Shown piece by piece: positions 46,231 through 56,235 of a stretch of DNA of 64,000 nucleotides (the first letter of the stretch is position 1; each line of letters starts with the position of its first letter). Source of the DNA: Paenibacillus sp. XY044 (lineage in GTDB: Bacteria > Bacillota > Bacilli > Paenibacillales > Paenibacillaceae); the NCBI RefSeq assembly GCF_002257645.1, contig NZ_NQMO01000001.1:668065-732064 (forward strand), written 5' to 3'. The notes under the pieces were generated by a model, which was not told where the DNA came from, ran no database searches, and was given only the letters and a program-made list of their open reading frames with translations. The position numbers and the translations under genes were made by a program.

Positions 46231-47688
46231 ATGGATAGGTTAAAGCTGGGCGATGTCATGAAGGCATATGATCACGGGGTTGATCCTTCCGTTACATTAC
46301 GGCTCAGGAAAGCCATTTCGAACCATCCCGGGAAAATCATTGTGCTGGATGATGATCCAACCGGCGTGCAGACGGTTCACAATGTCACTGTCGTGACAGG
46401 CTGGGATCCAGAGCATATTCGCCGCGGATTTCTCACGGAAGAGAAGCTGTTTTTCATCCTGACCAATTCACGCAGCTTTACTGCGGAGGAGACGCGGGCT
46501 GTCCATCGCGAGGCGGTTAACAACATCATTCGCGTATCCCGGGAGCTGAATCGGCCGTTCATCCTTGTGAGCCGCAGCGATTCAACCCTTCGGGGCCACT
46601 ATCCTTTGGAGACCGAAACGCTGCGCGATGCCATCGAATCGGAGACGGGCACGAAGGTCGACGGAGAAATTATTTTTCCTTTCTTCAAAGAAGGCGGACG
46701 ATATACCGTTCATAATACGCACTATGTGGAGAATCATGGATTTCTGACTCCGAGCGGGGAGACGGAATTCGCGCAGGATAAAACGTTCGGCTATCATTCT
46801 TCCGATTTGTGCGCATGGGTGGAAGAGAAGACTTCCGGACATTTTCGGGCGCAGGACGTCGCCGCCATCTCGCTTCAGGAACTGCGTGCCTGTGATGCAG
46901 CCGGCATTGCCGGGAAGCTCATGTCGGTCTGCGGCTTCAATAAAGTGATCGTTAATGCACTTGATTACGGCGATGCCGAGGTTTTTTGCCTGGCTTTATA
47001 TGAAGCAATGGAAAAGGGCAAACGCTTTTTGTTCCGGACAGCGGCCAGCTTCGTTCGCGTTTTCGGGGGGGTTCAGGAGCGGCCCCTTTTGAAAGCGAAG
47101 GAATTGTTTCAACCCCAAGAGCTGAATGAACCGCAATCCGAGGCTGCGGTTGCCGGCGGACTCATTGTTGCGGGCTCGCATACCGGTCTCACGACGGGAC
47201 AGCTTCAGCAGCTGGAGCGCCGCCGGGATGCCGCCGTGGTTGAACTGAACCAGCATTTGGCCGCTGAGCCGGAAGAGGTGTGGCGGCGCGAAATCGTGCG
47301 TGCTTCGGAAAAGACCGTGGAGCGGCTGAAGGCAGGGTACACCGTCGTGCTGCGCACGAAGCGTGAGCGGTTTGATATCGGTAACGGCAGCAAGGAAGAT
47401 GAGCTTCGCATTGCCGTACGCATTTCGGCTGCGCTGACGGAGATCGTAAGTCAATTGACCGTGCGTCCACGTTATATCGTGGCCAAAGGGGGCATCACCT
47501 CGAGCGATATTGGCACGAAGGCGTTAGGTGTGACCGTGGCGGTGGTCGCCGGGCAGATCAAGCCGGGCATCCCCGTATGGATTTGCGGGGAAGAGAGCAA
47601 GTATCCGCATCTTCCTTATATTATTTTTCCGGGGAATGTGGGGGAAGAGAGGACGCTGCTTGATATGGTGGAGGAGCTGACCGTATGA
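46231..47688 (+). CDS. Four-carbon acid sugar kinase family protein (DUF1537)
   Basis: 485 residues, slightly longer than the usual 420-470. The N-terminal domain has LDDDPTGVQTV (about 35-45) and RSDSTLRGHYP (about 113-123). The C-terminal nucleotide-binding domain has KGGITSSDIGTKAL (about 417-430). Known members phosphorylate threonate, erythronate or 3-oxo-isoapionate. The next gene overlaps by 4 bases (ATGA). Coupling to a BKACE enzyme rather than to a class II aldolase or PdxA2 is unusual. The N-terminal 25 residues are extra compared with most relatives. Confidence 0.88.
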   Translation: MDRLKLGDVMKAYDHGVDPSVTLRLRKAISNHPGKIIVLDDDPTGVQTVHNVTVVTGWDPEHIRRGFLTEEKLFFILTNSRSFTAEETRAVHREAVNNIIRVSRELNRPFILVSRSDSTLRGHYPLETETLRDAIESETGTKVDGEIIFPFFKEGGRYTVHNTHYVENHGFLTPSGETEFAQDKTFGYHSSDLCAWVEEKTSGHFRAQDVAAISLQELRACDAAGIAGKLMSVCGFNKVIVNALDYGDAEVFCLALYEAMEKGKRFLFRTAASFVRVFGGVQERPLLKAKELFQPQELNEPQSEAAVAGGLIVAGSHTGLTTGQLQQLERRRDAAVVELNQHLAAEPEEVWRREIVRASEKTVERLKAGYTVVLRTKRERFDIGNGSKEDELRIAVRISAALTEIVSQLTVRPRYIVAKGGITSSDIGTKALGVTVAVVAGQIKPGIPVWICGEESKYPHLPYIIFPGNVGEERTLLDMVEELTV

Positions 47689-48497
47689 GAAAAGTGATCA
47701 TCTCTGTAGCGCCTACTTCGGCGCTGCCCGATTCGATCGATCCCGAGGTCCTGGCGGGAGAGGTTATTGCAGCCGGCCGTGCAGGCGCAGCGATGGTGCA
47801 TATGCATGTTAGGGATCGAAACGGGAAATTAACCGACGATATGGATGTATACAAGGATACCGTTGAGCGTATTACGCGAGAAAGCGATATGGTGATTCAG
47901 GCTTCGACCGGCGGCTTGTCTGACCTGACGATCCAGCAGCGCTGTGCGCCGCTGAGCTGCGACAAGGTGGAAACGATCTCGTTAAACGTAGGTTCGGTCA
48001 ACCTGGGGAAAGCGATTTATAGGAATCCGATCGGCGACGTGCGTTATTGCGTCGAGCAATTGTTAAAGCATGGGAAAATCCCGGAAATTGAAATTTTTGA
48101 GCTCGGCATGATTCATACCGTTCTGGAGCTGGATCGGCAATATGCCTTGCCGAAGCCGCTCATGTTCGATTTGGTGCTTGGACATCCGGGCGGCGCGCCT
48201 GCTACGATAGACGCCTTAATTGCCCTGCGCAGCCTTGTGCCTCGTGATGCATTATGGGGCATTACGCATGCCAACCGGACGGATTACTGCATCATTTCCG
48301 CGGCGATCGCGATGGGCGCGGGTCTTGTTCGCATTGGTTTTGAAGACAGCGATTATTTGAACCGCGATCGCAGAGCAGCGCATAACGCGGAGCTGGTATC
48401 CAAGGTAGCGGACATCATTCATGCCATGGAACTGGAGGTCGCAAGTCCGCAGGATGCAAGGCAAATCCTTGGCGTCCTGCAGCGGACAATGGACTGA
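47685..48497 (+). CDS. Beta-keto acid cleavage enzyme (BKACE, DUF849)
   Basis: 270 residues, the normal BKACE length. The Zn-binding motif His39-x-His41-x-Arg-Asp (VHMHVRD) is intact, and the barrel continues with TGG and a FELGMI strand. BKACE enzymes react a beta-keto acid with acetyl-CoA to give a CoA ester and acetoacetate. The gene is translationally coupled to the DUF1537 kinase, so the two should act in one pathway, perhaps on a keto acid sugar. The substrate is not known, and the short chain excludes extra domains. Confidence 0.9.
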   Translation: MRKVIISVAPTSALPDSIDPEVLAGEVIAAGRAGAAMVHMHVRDRNGKLTDDMDVYKDTVERITRESDMVIQASTGGLSDLTIQQRCAPLSCDKVETISLNVGSVNLGKAIYRNPIGDVRYCVEQLLKHGKIPEIEIFELGMIHTVLELDRQYALPKPLMFDLVLGHPGGAPATIDALIALRSLVPRDALWGITHANRTDYCIISAAIAMGAGLVRIGFEDSDYLNRDRRAAHNAELVSKVADIIHAMELEVASPQDARQILGVLQRTMD

Positions 48498-48563
48498 GGA
48501 CAGCAGGCTCATACAGCATCCAACCGAGTTCTTGCATAACCGTATCGATGAGGAGATGTTTGC

Positions 48564-51500
48564 ATGATAACGATAAGGGAACTTAGGAACAAGTTTTCCT
48601 TGCCCGATCCACAGTACGGCCCCGTCCCATTCTGGTGGTGGAGCGGGGAAGAAGTAACCGAAGAGCGGATCCGGTGGCAGCTCCAGAAATTCCGTGCAGG
48701 CGGATTACGCAATATCGGCATTATTCATCTTGCGCCGACAGGTCCCCAATACGGAACGTGCGGAGACCGTCCGGTGTTTATGAGCGAAGAATGGTGGCAG
48801 CTCTTCGAAGCGGCGCTGCGTGAAGCCGAGCGGCTTGGCATGCGACTGTGGTTCTACGATCAGATCGGCTTCTCCGGAGCCAACGAACTCGCGCGCTTGG
48901 TCGCGGCCAACCCGGAATATTCCGGGTATCACCTGCGCAGGTTTTCCGCGGAGGAGAAACTCCCGGAGGGTGCAAAAATACTTCTCGAAACAACGGAATA
49001 CCGATATGCAGAGGTCCGTCAGGGCTTCAACTGGCTGGATCCTCAAGCTGCCGGCGCTCTCCTGGACCGCGTGCACGGTGAAATGGAGCGCCGGTTTCCG
49101 AATGATCTGGGAAAGACGATAGCGGGGAGCTTTCAGGACGAACTGCCGCCATTGCCGCTCTGGTCGCCTGAAGTGCCGATTCAATATGCACAGCGATTTG
49201 GAGAAGACCTGATCCCGCATCTGGCGGCATTGTTTGACGATGTTGAAGGCGCGGAAACCATCCGGCGCAGAGTGTATCGCATTGCCGCCGAATTGGCCGA
49301 ACGATCATTGTTTATCCCGCTGGGCCAATGGCACCGCAAATACAATATGGTCATCGGCTGCGATCAAGCCGGTCCGGCCAGGCGCGTTGATCCGCATGCC
49401 GCACAGCGGTTGTACCTGGATTATTTTCGAACGCACCGATGGTACAACTCTCCCGGCGCTGATATGGAAGGCGAACTGAAACCGCATTCATCCATGGTCC
49501 ATCTGAACGGTGGTTCAAGGGTATGGCTGGAAGCATTTCATTCCAGCGGCTGGGGAGGAACGATTGAGGAGACGATGCACTGGCTCGTTCCTTGGCTTCA
49601 AGCCGGAGCCACCTTGTTCAGCCCGCACGCCGTGTACTACACCACCCGGGGAGGATGGTGGGAATGGGCTCCGCCGGATACAGGCTGGAGACAGCCCTAC
49701 TTCGAGCATTACGGAGTATTTGCCGATACGGTTAGCCGGGCATGCCATTTGTTAAGCTCTGGTGCACACGTGTGCAACATTGCGGTCCACTATCCATCGC
49801 ATGCGATCGTTGGCCATTTGTCGCTGGACGACGTCAAACCACGCGAGCATCCCATGGCTGCTTCGAACCGCGACCCGAATGAGAAGGTGGCGCATCTGCG
49901 CCAGGTGTATCTGAGGGTTACCGGAGCTGTGAACCGACGCGATACAGCTGCTAATCCAGGTATGCTGCGCAGCCGGCATCTCGACTTCGATATCGTGGAT
50001 GATTCCGTTCTTGAACGGACGGAAGTCCGTCAGGGACAGCTGTCCGTAGCCAATGAGACATTTTCGGTTCTAGTCCTCTGCGGCACGACCATCATGGATG
50101 AGGCGGCGAAGCAGCAGGTCAAGCGGATGGCGGAGCAGGGCGGGCTGGTGATCGGCGTCCAAGTGCCGAAGGAGGAACAAATGACGCTGCCCGGAGCGCT
50201 GTATGTTCAATCCGCAGAGGAGATGGCGGATATGATCGAGCAGCGGATTCCGAAGCGGTCCTCGGGGCCAGGCTTAACGCTTCAGCGGCGTACAGGCGAC
50301 GCTGACGTGTTCCTGCTGCTGCCGGAAGACGGTTCGCTGCTGCAGATGCATGAACCGGCGAGTGAATCGATGACGCCGCTCCCGCCGGCGGAATATCGGC
50401 TGAATACTTCCGGCGTTCCTGAGCTGTGGGATCCGGTCAGCGGGCGTATCGTTCGGATCCCGTATGAGCGGGAAGGGGAATGGATTCGGCTCGAAGTCCA
50501 GTTCCGCGACTGGCCGGCTGCGCTAATCGTTTGCCCGCATGGCGCCGTTTCCGAGGATCAGGATTCGCCGAATGCGAACGTTGCAAACACGGATTTCCCG
50601 GCGCGGACCGCCGATCATGATCCTGCCGAGCAGAGCGAACTGCCGAAAGATGGTGTGGCGCCGCTGCGGCTTGATTCATGGCGGGTGAAGATCGTACCGA
50701 CGCTGGACAATCGATACGGCGATTTCGATCTTCATACGGAACACCGCGGTGAGATGCCGCCCGAACGGCGAAACATGCTGATCCGTACAGAATTCGAGGG
50801 GATGTCGGGCATCGACGACGGGTGGTACTTGCCTGACCATGAGGAGTCCGGATGGGAAGAGCGCTTATGGAGCGAGGCAGCATACTGGCTGGTTTCTAAA
50901 GGGAGGACCTTTCGAGCGTCTGCCTCAAAACCTCTGGTGTACAGCCATATTTTCGGGGATCTGGCGTATCGTTCATGGGCCGGGCGCATGGGACGAGTCC
51001 CCAGACGGTATCTTTCTTTAGGCGATGCGCAGAAGGGCGAATGGATCTGGGCACAGACTCATGCATTAGCGCCATCTTCCGGGCGATACGGCATTCGGGC
51101 GGAGAGCAACGGCGAAATCATGGGATGGATCAACGGAGAGCCCATCGATTGGGAGGGCGGATTTGAAGAACAAACCGCCTGGATCCATTTGAATGAGGGA
51201 GCCAACACGCTGCTTATCCGGGCGAAGGCGCTAAAAGACGGTCTAATTCGGGCCGGTGTCGAGATTAATTCCAAGTTAAGCGATCCGCTGCCGAAATGGA
51301 TTTATGCGGGCGATCGGCATCCCGGCGCCAGATTGGAGCGGGTGCTGCGGGCGCCTGACGGCGGCAAAGTCCGGAAAGTTTATCTCGTATTCGCCGGAAG
51401 AGGGCGCGCTGTCCTTCAGGTGAACGGTGTACCGGTAACGGAGCACGGTGACTTTAACCCCTATGTACGCCAAGGACAGGAGCAGGTCGACGTTACCTCC

Positions 51501-52439
51501 TACTGGCGCGATGGAGAGAATGTCGTCACGTTTCTGCTGCCGGAAGGAGAGGGCGACGTGTTCGCCGACGGACGCATTGAACTGCAGGATGGCCGCATCC
51601 TGCCGTTCTGCACGGGAGCCGATTGGAAGGATGAACACGGAAATCCAGCCTGCATCCTGCATTCGAGCGTGCTTCATTTTGCCGAGACCGAATCGCTCTG
51701 GATTAACCCTAGGCCGCATCCGCTGCCGGGAGTCGGCTGGTTGATGCCGGAATCCATCCCTGGTTCATCTCCCGTATCCTGCGCCGCGGACATCGCTCAA
51801 TTGGGCCGTCCAGTGTGGCTGAGATTTCCGCTGCCGGTAGGAGCGAAGGGGATGGAGATCGATACGGCCGGCCAAGCCCGGGTATGGATCAATGGCATTG
51901 AAGTCCCCTATGCAGAGGGGAAAGCATCGTTCCCTCCGCAAGCGGCAGGAACGATCGCCGTGATCCGCGTCGTTCCGGAAGGCAATGCGATAGAGCTTGC
52001 CGTTTTGAACGCGCCGATCCGATTCCACGTCGTGCCTTTCCAGGCGGAACTCGGCGATTGGAGAACGGCGCTCGAATTGCCTCATCATAGCGGAGCAGTC
52101 GAATACGAAACGACGTTGGAGTTGGGTGAAGATCGTAAAGCCTGGCTTGATCTCGGCCATATCCGAGGCACTGCAGAGGTGTGGCTGGACGGCAAGCCGA
52201 TCGGTATACGCGTTTGGCGCCCGTACCAATATGCGCTTGGCGCATTAACGAAAGGCGCCCACCGCATCCGCATTCGGGTGACGAACACGCTAGGCACGCA
52301 TTATGAGATTGGGCGTCCGACGAGCCTGGTCGGCGCCAATCCGGACGTGACCTATTGGGACCGCACGAATCGGCCTGAATGGCGCGCTGCCTTTCCGGCC
52401 GGAGGGCTGTATGGCCCTGTTCAAGTGATTCTGGAGTAA
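48564..52439 (+). CDS. GH106-like alpha-L-rhamnosidase
   Basis: 1291 residues. It starts with the family signature PFWWWSGEEVTEERI (residues about 21-35), followed by a TIM barrel containing MRLWFYDQIGFSGANE (about 93-108), helical and beta domains, and two or more carbohydrate-binding-like sandwiches near the C-terminus (AEVWLDGKPIG, about 1210). GH106 enzymes release alpha-L-rhamnose and need Ca2+. No signal peptide. TGAGGAGATG (48549-48558) precedes the ATG. One of three probable rhamnosidases in the window, from two families. Confidence 0.88.
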   Translation: MITIRELRNKFSLPDPQYGPVPFWWWSGEEVTEERIRWQLQKFRAGGLRNIGIIHLAPTGPQYGTCGDRPVFMSEEWWQLFEAALREAERLGMRLWFYDQIGFSGANELARLVAANPEYSGYHLRRFSAEEKLPEGAKILLETTEYRYAEVRQGFNWLDPQAAGALLDRVHGEMERRFPNDLGKTIAGSFQDELPPLPLWSPEVPIQYAQRFGEDLIPHLAALFDDVEGAETIRRRVYRIAAELAERSLFIPLGQWHRKYNMVIGCDQAGPARRVDPHAAQRLYLDYFRTHRWYNSPGADMEGELKPHSSMVHLNGGSRVWLEAFHSSGWGGTIEETMHWLVPWLQAGATLFSPHAVYYTTRGGWWEWAPPDTGWRQPYFEHYGVFADTVSRACHLLSSGAHVCNIAVHYPSHAIVGHLSLDDVKPREHPMAASNRDPNEKVAHLRQVYLRVTGAVNRRDTAANPGMLRSRHLDFDIVDDSVLERTEVRQGQLSVANETFSVLVLCGTTIMDEAAKQQVKRMAEQGGLVIGVQVPKEEQMTLPGALYVQSAEEMADMIEQRIPKRSSGPGLTLQRRTGDADVFLLLPEDGSLLQMHEPASESMTPLPPAEYRLNTSGVPELWDPVSGRIVRIPYEREGEWIRLEVQFRDWPAALIVCPHGAVSEDQDSPNANVANTDFPARTADHDPAEQSELPKDGVAPLRLDSWRVKIVPTLDNRYGDFDLHTEHRGEMPPERRNMLIRTEFEGMSGIDDGWYLPDHEESGWEERLWSEAAYWLVSKGRTFRASASKPLVYSHIFGDLAYRSWAGRMGRVPRRYLSLGDAQKGEWIWAQTHALAPSSGRYGIRAESNGEIMGWINGEPIDWEGGFEEQTAWIHLNEGANTLLIRAKALKDGLIRAGVEINSKLSDPLPKWIYAGDRHPGARLERVLRAPDGGKVRKVYLVFAGRGRAVLQVNGVPVTEHGDFNPYVRQGQEQVDVTSYWRDGENVVTFLLPEGEGDVFADGRIELQDGRILPFCTGADWKDEHGNPACILHSSVLHFAETESLWINPRPHPLPGVGWLMPESIPGSSPVSCAADIAQLGRPVWLRFPLPVGAKGMEIDTAGQARVWINGIEVPYAEGKASFPPQAAGTIAVIRVVPEGNAIELAVLNAPIRFHVVPFQAELGDWRTALELPHHSGAVEYETTLELGEDRKAWLDLGHIRGTAEVWLDGKPIGIRVWRPYQYALGALTKGAHRIRIRVTNTLGTHYEIGRPTSLVGANPDVTYWDRTNRPEWRAAFPAGGLYGPVQVILE

Positions 52440-52461
52440 ATATCCGAAGGGAGTGGCGAGC

Positions 52462-53463
52462 GTGGACATCCGCAGCTACTTAACGCCTTACAAATGGAAT
52501 GAGCCGGTCCTTGTGGGCTCAGGGGAGAAAGACGCATTTGATTATCATGCCGTAGACTGTCCTTTTGTGTTTGAGCATCAGAATCGTTTCTATATGATGT
52601 ATGTCGGATTCGATGGGCTGGGCTACCAAACGGCGCTTGCCGTTAGCGACGATCTGCTTCGCTGGGAGCATCTGTCAACGATTTTGCGCCGGGAGGAAGG
52701 TTCAGGCTGGGATTCCAGAAATGTCGCGGGTACATGGATCATGCGGGAGAACGAAATGCAGGGACCAGCCAAGCTGAAAAAATGGAACGGAAAGTATTGG
52801 CTTGCCTATCACTCTTACCCCGGGGAGGGTTACGAGGAAGGATCGGCCCGTATCGGTCTTGCCTGGACAGAGGATGAAAACCTGCTTCACTGGAACCGCC
52901 TTGAACGCCCCATTTTAACACCCGAAGATGGCGAATCATGGGAACGAGGCGGACTGTATAAGGAATGCCTGCTTGAACATGAGGGGACGTTCTACCTGTT
53001 TTATAATGCCAAGAACAAGAACCATGGCCGCTGGATCGAACAGACTGGGCTCGCTACGTCCACGGATTTAATCCATTGGGACAGACATCCGCATAATCCG
53101 GTGATTCAAGTGACGCCTGAGGCATGGGACTCGGGTTTCGCGAGCGACCCCTGCGTGCTGCGCAACGGAAATGAGTGGGCGATGTTCTACTTCGGCTACA
53201 ACTACAAGAAAGCACAGGAAGGAATTGCGCTCTCTCCTGATTTGCGCCATTGGAACAAGCATCCAGAGCCGATTATTACCGTCGGTGGAGAAGGCGAGCT
53301 GGATGAGACCTTTGCCCATAAGCCGTCCGTCATTTCGCATAACGGAATCCTGTACCATTTCTATACGGCAAGCCGCAAACCGAAGGAAGGCGATCGCACC
53401 TGCAACGTCTTTCCGGAATTCCGCACCATTACGGTTGCCACATCAAGGCCGCTTCCGCGGTAA
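52462..53463 (+). CDS. GH43/GH130-like five-bladed propeller glycosidase
   Basis: 333 residues from GTG 52462, which has GAAGGGAG at 52446-52453 with good spacing; an in-frame GTG at 52453 is part of that site. Repeated blades carry acidic positions (DYHAVDCPFVFEHQNRFYMMY; WDSGFASDPCVL; ETFAHKPSVI), the pattern of the GH43/GH130/GH117 clans with a catalytic Asp-Asp-Glu set. Substrates in such families include arabinose, xylose and galactose residues. No signal peptide. It lies between the GH106 and the second GH78 gene, so it is probably part of the side-chain removal set. Confidence 0.78.
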   Translation: MDIRSYLTPYKWNEPVLVGSGEKDAFDYHAVDCPFVFEHQNRFYMMYVGFDGLGYQTALAVSDDLLRWEHLSTILRREEGSGWDSRNVAGTWIMRENEMQGPAKLKKWNGKYWLAYHSYPGEGYEEGSARIGLAWTEDENLLHWNRLERPILTPEDGESWERGGLYKECLLEHEGTFYLFYNAKNKNHGRWIEQTGLATSTDLIHWDRHPHNPVIQVTPEAWDSGFASDPCVLRNGNEWAMFYFGYNYKKAQEGIALSPDLRHWNKHPEPIITVGGEGELDETFAHKPSVISHNGILYHFYTASRKPKEGDRTCNVFPEFRTITVATSRPLPR

Positions 53464-53491
53464 CGCCAGTCGGATAGGGGGACTATAAGAG

Positions 53492-56203
53492 ATGACACAA
53501 ATCACAGTGGATGCCATGTGGACGGAAGGACGAACCTGTCCGCTGGGAATCGATTCCGATACACCTCACCTTAGCTGGTCATATGGCGCATCGGAGCAGC
53601 GTTCGCTGAGACAGAAAGCCTACAGGATCGTCGTTGCATCGAGCCAGAAGCGTTTGGCGGACGGCTGCTTCGACATGTGGGACAGCGGCGTGGTGACGAG
53701 CAGGAGGCATACCGACATTCTTTATAACGGCGTAGCTCTGCTGCCTAGACAGCTGCTGTTTTGGCGGGTAACGGTGTGGGATGAACAAGGAACTGCTGCC
53801 GTCAGCGACATTGCATGGTGGGAAATGGGTTTACGGTCGCCGGAAAATTGGCCGGGAAAGTGGATTGGTGATCCTCAAGCTGCAGAAATAGGGCGTCCGC
53901 TGCCGCAATTCCGCCGTTCATTCATCGTTTGGGGCGCCGTGCGCCAGGCCAGAGCCTATATTTGCGGCTTGGGACACTATGAACTCCGGCTCAATGGCCA
54001 CAAAGTCGGCGCAAGAGAGCTTGATCCAGGCTGGACCGACTATGACAGAACCGTCCTTTATACGGTATACGATATTACCCATGAGCTGCAGCAGGGGGAG
54101 AATGCCGTTGGCGTCTTGCTGGGGAACGGATTTTATCATGTAACCGGCGGCAGGTATGCCAAATTTAAGGATTCGTTCGGAACTCCGAAATGCCTTGTCA
54201 ACTTGATCATCGATTATTCGAACGGTACCAGCGAAACGATCTGCACGGATGGAACGTGGAGCGTATCCGGCAGCCCCCTGCTATTTTCCTGCATTTATGG
54301 GGGAGAGGATTACGACGCGAGACGCGAGCAGCCCGGCTGGGACCGCCCGTATTTTCAGCCTGGCGGGGAATGGGTTGCCGCCGCAGATGCCGAGGCACCG
54401 ACAGGCATGCTGTCGGCTCAGACGGCGCCGGCAATCACTGTGATGAAACGTTTTGATGTTGTGGCCATGACGGAACCCAAGCCGGGAATTTTTGTCCTGG
54501 ACCTCGGCCAGAACTTCTCGGGTTGGCCGGAAATTTCGGTATCAGGCCCAGCTGGGGCGGCCATCAGCCTTACTCCGGCCGAGCTGTTAACCGCAGAAGG
54601 TTTGGCGGATCAGCGCTGGACGGGTTCACCCTACCAATTGCGTTACGTGTTAAAAGGGGAGGGGCTTGAAACGTGGCGGCCCCAATTCACATATTACGGC
54701 TTCCGCTATGTACAGGTAGAAGGAGCTGTACCGCTGGAAAGCTCATCAAGCGGCGAAGCCATGCCTGTACTGCACAGCTTGCAAGGGCAGATGCTATATC
54801 CCGACGTTTCGGGTGCTGGCGGGTTCCGCTGCTCGAATCAACTGCTGAATCGCATTCATGAGATTATAGGTTGGGCAATGCTGAGCAACATGAAAAGCGT
54901 GTTCACCGATTGCCCGCATCGTGAGAAGCTCGGCTGGCTGGAACAAATTCATCTGATGGGTCCGTCACTGATGTTCAACTATGACGTTGAGGCGCTGCTG
55001 AGCAAGGTGATGGAGGATATGGCGGATGCCCAGCAGCCGGATGGCCTGATCCCGACGACGGCTCCGGAGTATGTCGTATTCGATAAACCATGGGATATGT
55101 TCCGCGATGCGGCCGCATGGGGCGGCGCGTATATTTTGGCGGGATGGGAGCTGCTGCAGCGCTACGGAAATGACGGGGTGCTAAAGCGGCATTACGAGGG
55201 GATGAAGAGGTATGCCGATTACCTGGCAAGCCGTGCAGACGGCTGTATTCTTCGGCACGGGCTGGGGGATTGGTACGATATCGGGCCGAATGGTCCCGGC
55301 TTCGCGCAAAATACGCCGGTGGCACTCGTCGAAACGGCGATTTATTACGGGTTGAACGTCGTGATGAAGAACATAGCGGGCATCATTGGTGAGCTTGAGG
55401 ATTCCAGCATGTATAGGGAGCGGAGCCGCCAGATCCAAACCGCTTTTAATGAAGAGTTCTTAAATTACGAGAATGGAATGTACGCGAATGGCAGCGATGC
55501 GGCGCAGGCCATGGCCCTTGCCATTGGACTTGCGCCTGAGGAAAAGCATGGACAGGTGCTGGAACGGCTTATCGACGGCATCGCCAGCCGCGGATACCAA
55601 ACCACCGCCGGTGACGTAGGGCATCGGTACGTACTGCTGGCTTTAGCGCGAGCAGGCCGGTCGGATCTCATTTTCCGCATGACGCAAAATACGGAAACGC
55701 CAGGCTATGGATATCAGGTTGCCCATGGAGCAACTTCGTTAACGGAAGCCTGGGACGGACCGACCGTCGGCAAATCCCAGAACCATTTCATGCTGGGTCA
55801 TTTGGAGGAATGGCTGTACAGTCATCTGGGCGGATTGGATTACAGGTATGATCCGGAACAGGGGCATTATGTCTTAACGGTACAGCCGAATGTGGTAGGC
55901 GGCGTGGATTGGGCGGAGGCATGGTGCGACCTCCGATCCGGGCGGGCAGTTGTTCAATGGACGAAGGGCGAGGACGGTCGTTTAACCGTTCAAGTTCATG
56001 TCCCGGTAAACACGGAAGCGTACATCTATATTCCGGCTGATGATTTAGAACACATTACGGAGCATAATCTCCCGATTTCCGGGATGCGGGATCCGGAATT
56101 GATGCGTTATGAGAAAGGGATCGCTGTCTTTCATACAGGCTCTGGCACGTATGCATTCACAAGTAAGCATGAAAGTGATTCATTACTAAGAAATAGGCTT
56201 TAG
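53492..56203 (+). CDS. GH78 alpha-L-rhamnosidase, copy 2
   Basis: 903 residues. N-terminal Ig-like and beta domains (SWSYGASEQRSLRQKAYRIVV), an (alpha/alpha)6 barrel with TDCPHREKLGWLEQ (about 471-484), and a C-terminal beta domain. The conserved Glu lies in REKLGW. The motif defines a different GH78 subgroup from the copy at 40852. No signal peptide. AGGGGGAC precedes ATG 53492. The permease of the second importer begins 32 bases after the stop, so imported rhamnosides are the probable substrate. Confidence 0.92.
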   Translation: MTQITVDAMWTEGRTCPLGIDSDTPHLSWSYGASEQRSLRQKAYRIVVASSQKRLADGCFDMWDSGVVTSRRHTDILYNGVALLPRQLLFWRVTVWDEQGTAAVSDIAWWEMGLRSPENWPGKWIGDPQAAEIGRPLPQFRRSFIVWGAVRQARAYICGLGHYELRLNGHKVGARELDPGWTDYDRTVLYTVYDITHELQQGENAVGVLLGNGFYHVTGGRYAKFKDSFGTPKCLVNLIIDYSNGTSETICTDGTWSVSGSPLLFSCIYGGEDYDARREQPGWDRPYFQPGGEWVAAADAEAPTGMLSAQTAPAITVMKRFDVVAMTEPKPGIFVLDLGQNFSGWPEISVSGPAGAAISLTPAELLTAEGLADQRWTGSPYQLRYVLKGEGLETWRPQFTYYGFRYVQVEGAVPLESSSSGEAMPVLHSLQGQMLYPDVSGAGGFRCSNQLLNRIHEIIGWAMLSNMKSVFTDCPHREKLGWLEQIHLMGPSLMFNYDVEALLSKVMEDMADAQQPDGLIPTTAPEYVVFDKPWDMFRDAAAWGGAYILAGWELLQRYGNDGVLKRHYEGMKRYADYLASRADGCILRHGLGDWYDIGPNGPGFAQNTPVALVETAIYYGLNVVMKNIAGIIGELEDSSMYRERSRQIQTAFNEEFLNYENGMYANGSDAAQAMALAIGLAPEEKHGQVLERLIDGIASRGYQTTAGDVGHRYVLLALARAGRSDLIFRMTQNTETPGYGYQVAHGATSLTEAWDGPTVGKSQNHFMLGHLEEWLYSHLGGLDYRYDPEQGHYVLTVQPNVVGGVDWAEAWCDLRSGRAVVQWTKGEDGRLTVQVHVPVNTEAYIYIPADDLEHITEHNLPISGMRDPELMRYEKGIAVFHTGSGTYAFTSKHESDSLLRNRL

Positions 56204-56235
56204 CCCGGTCATTTCAAGTAAAGGTCGTGAACAAT

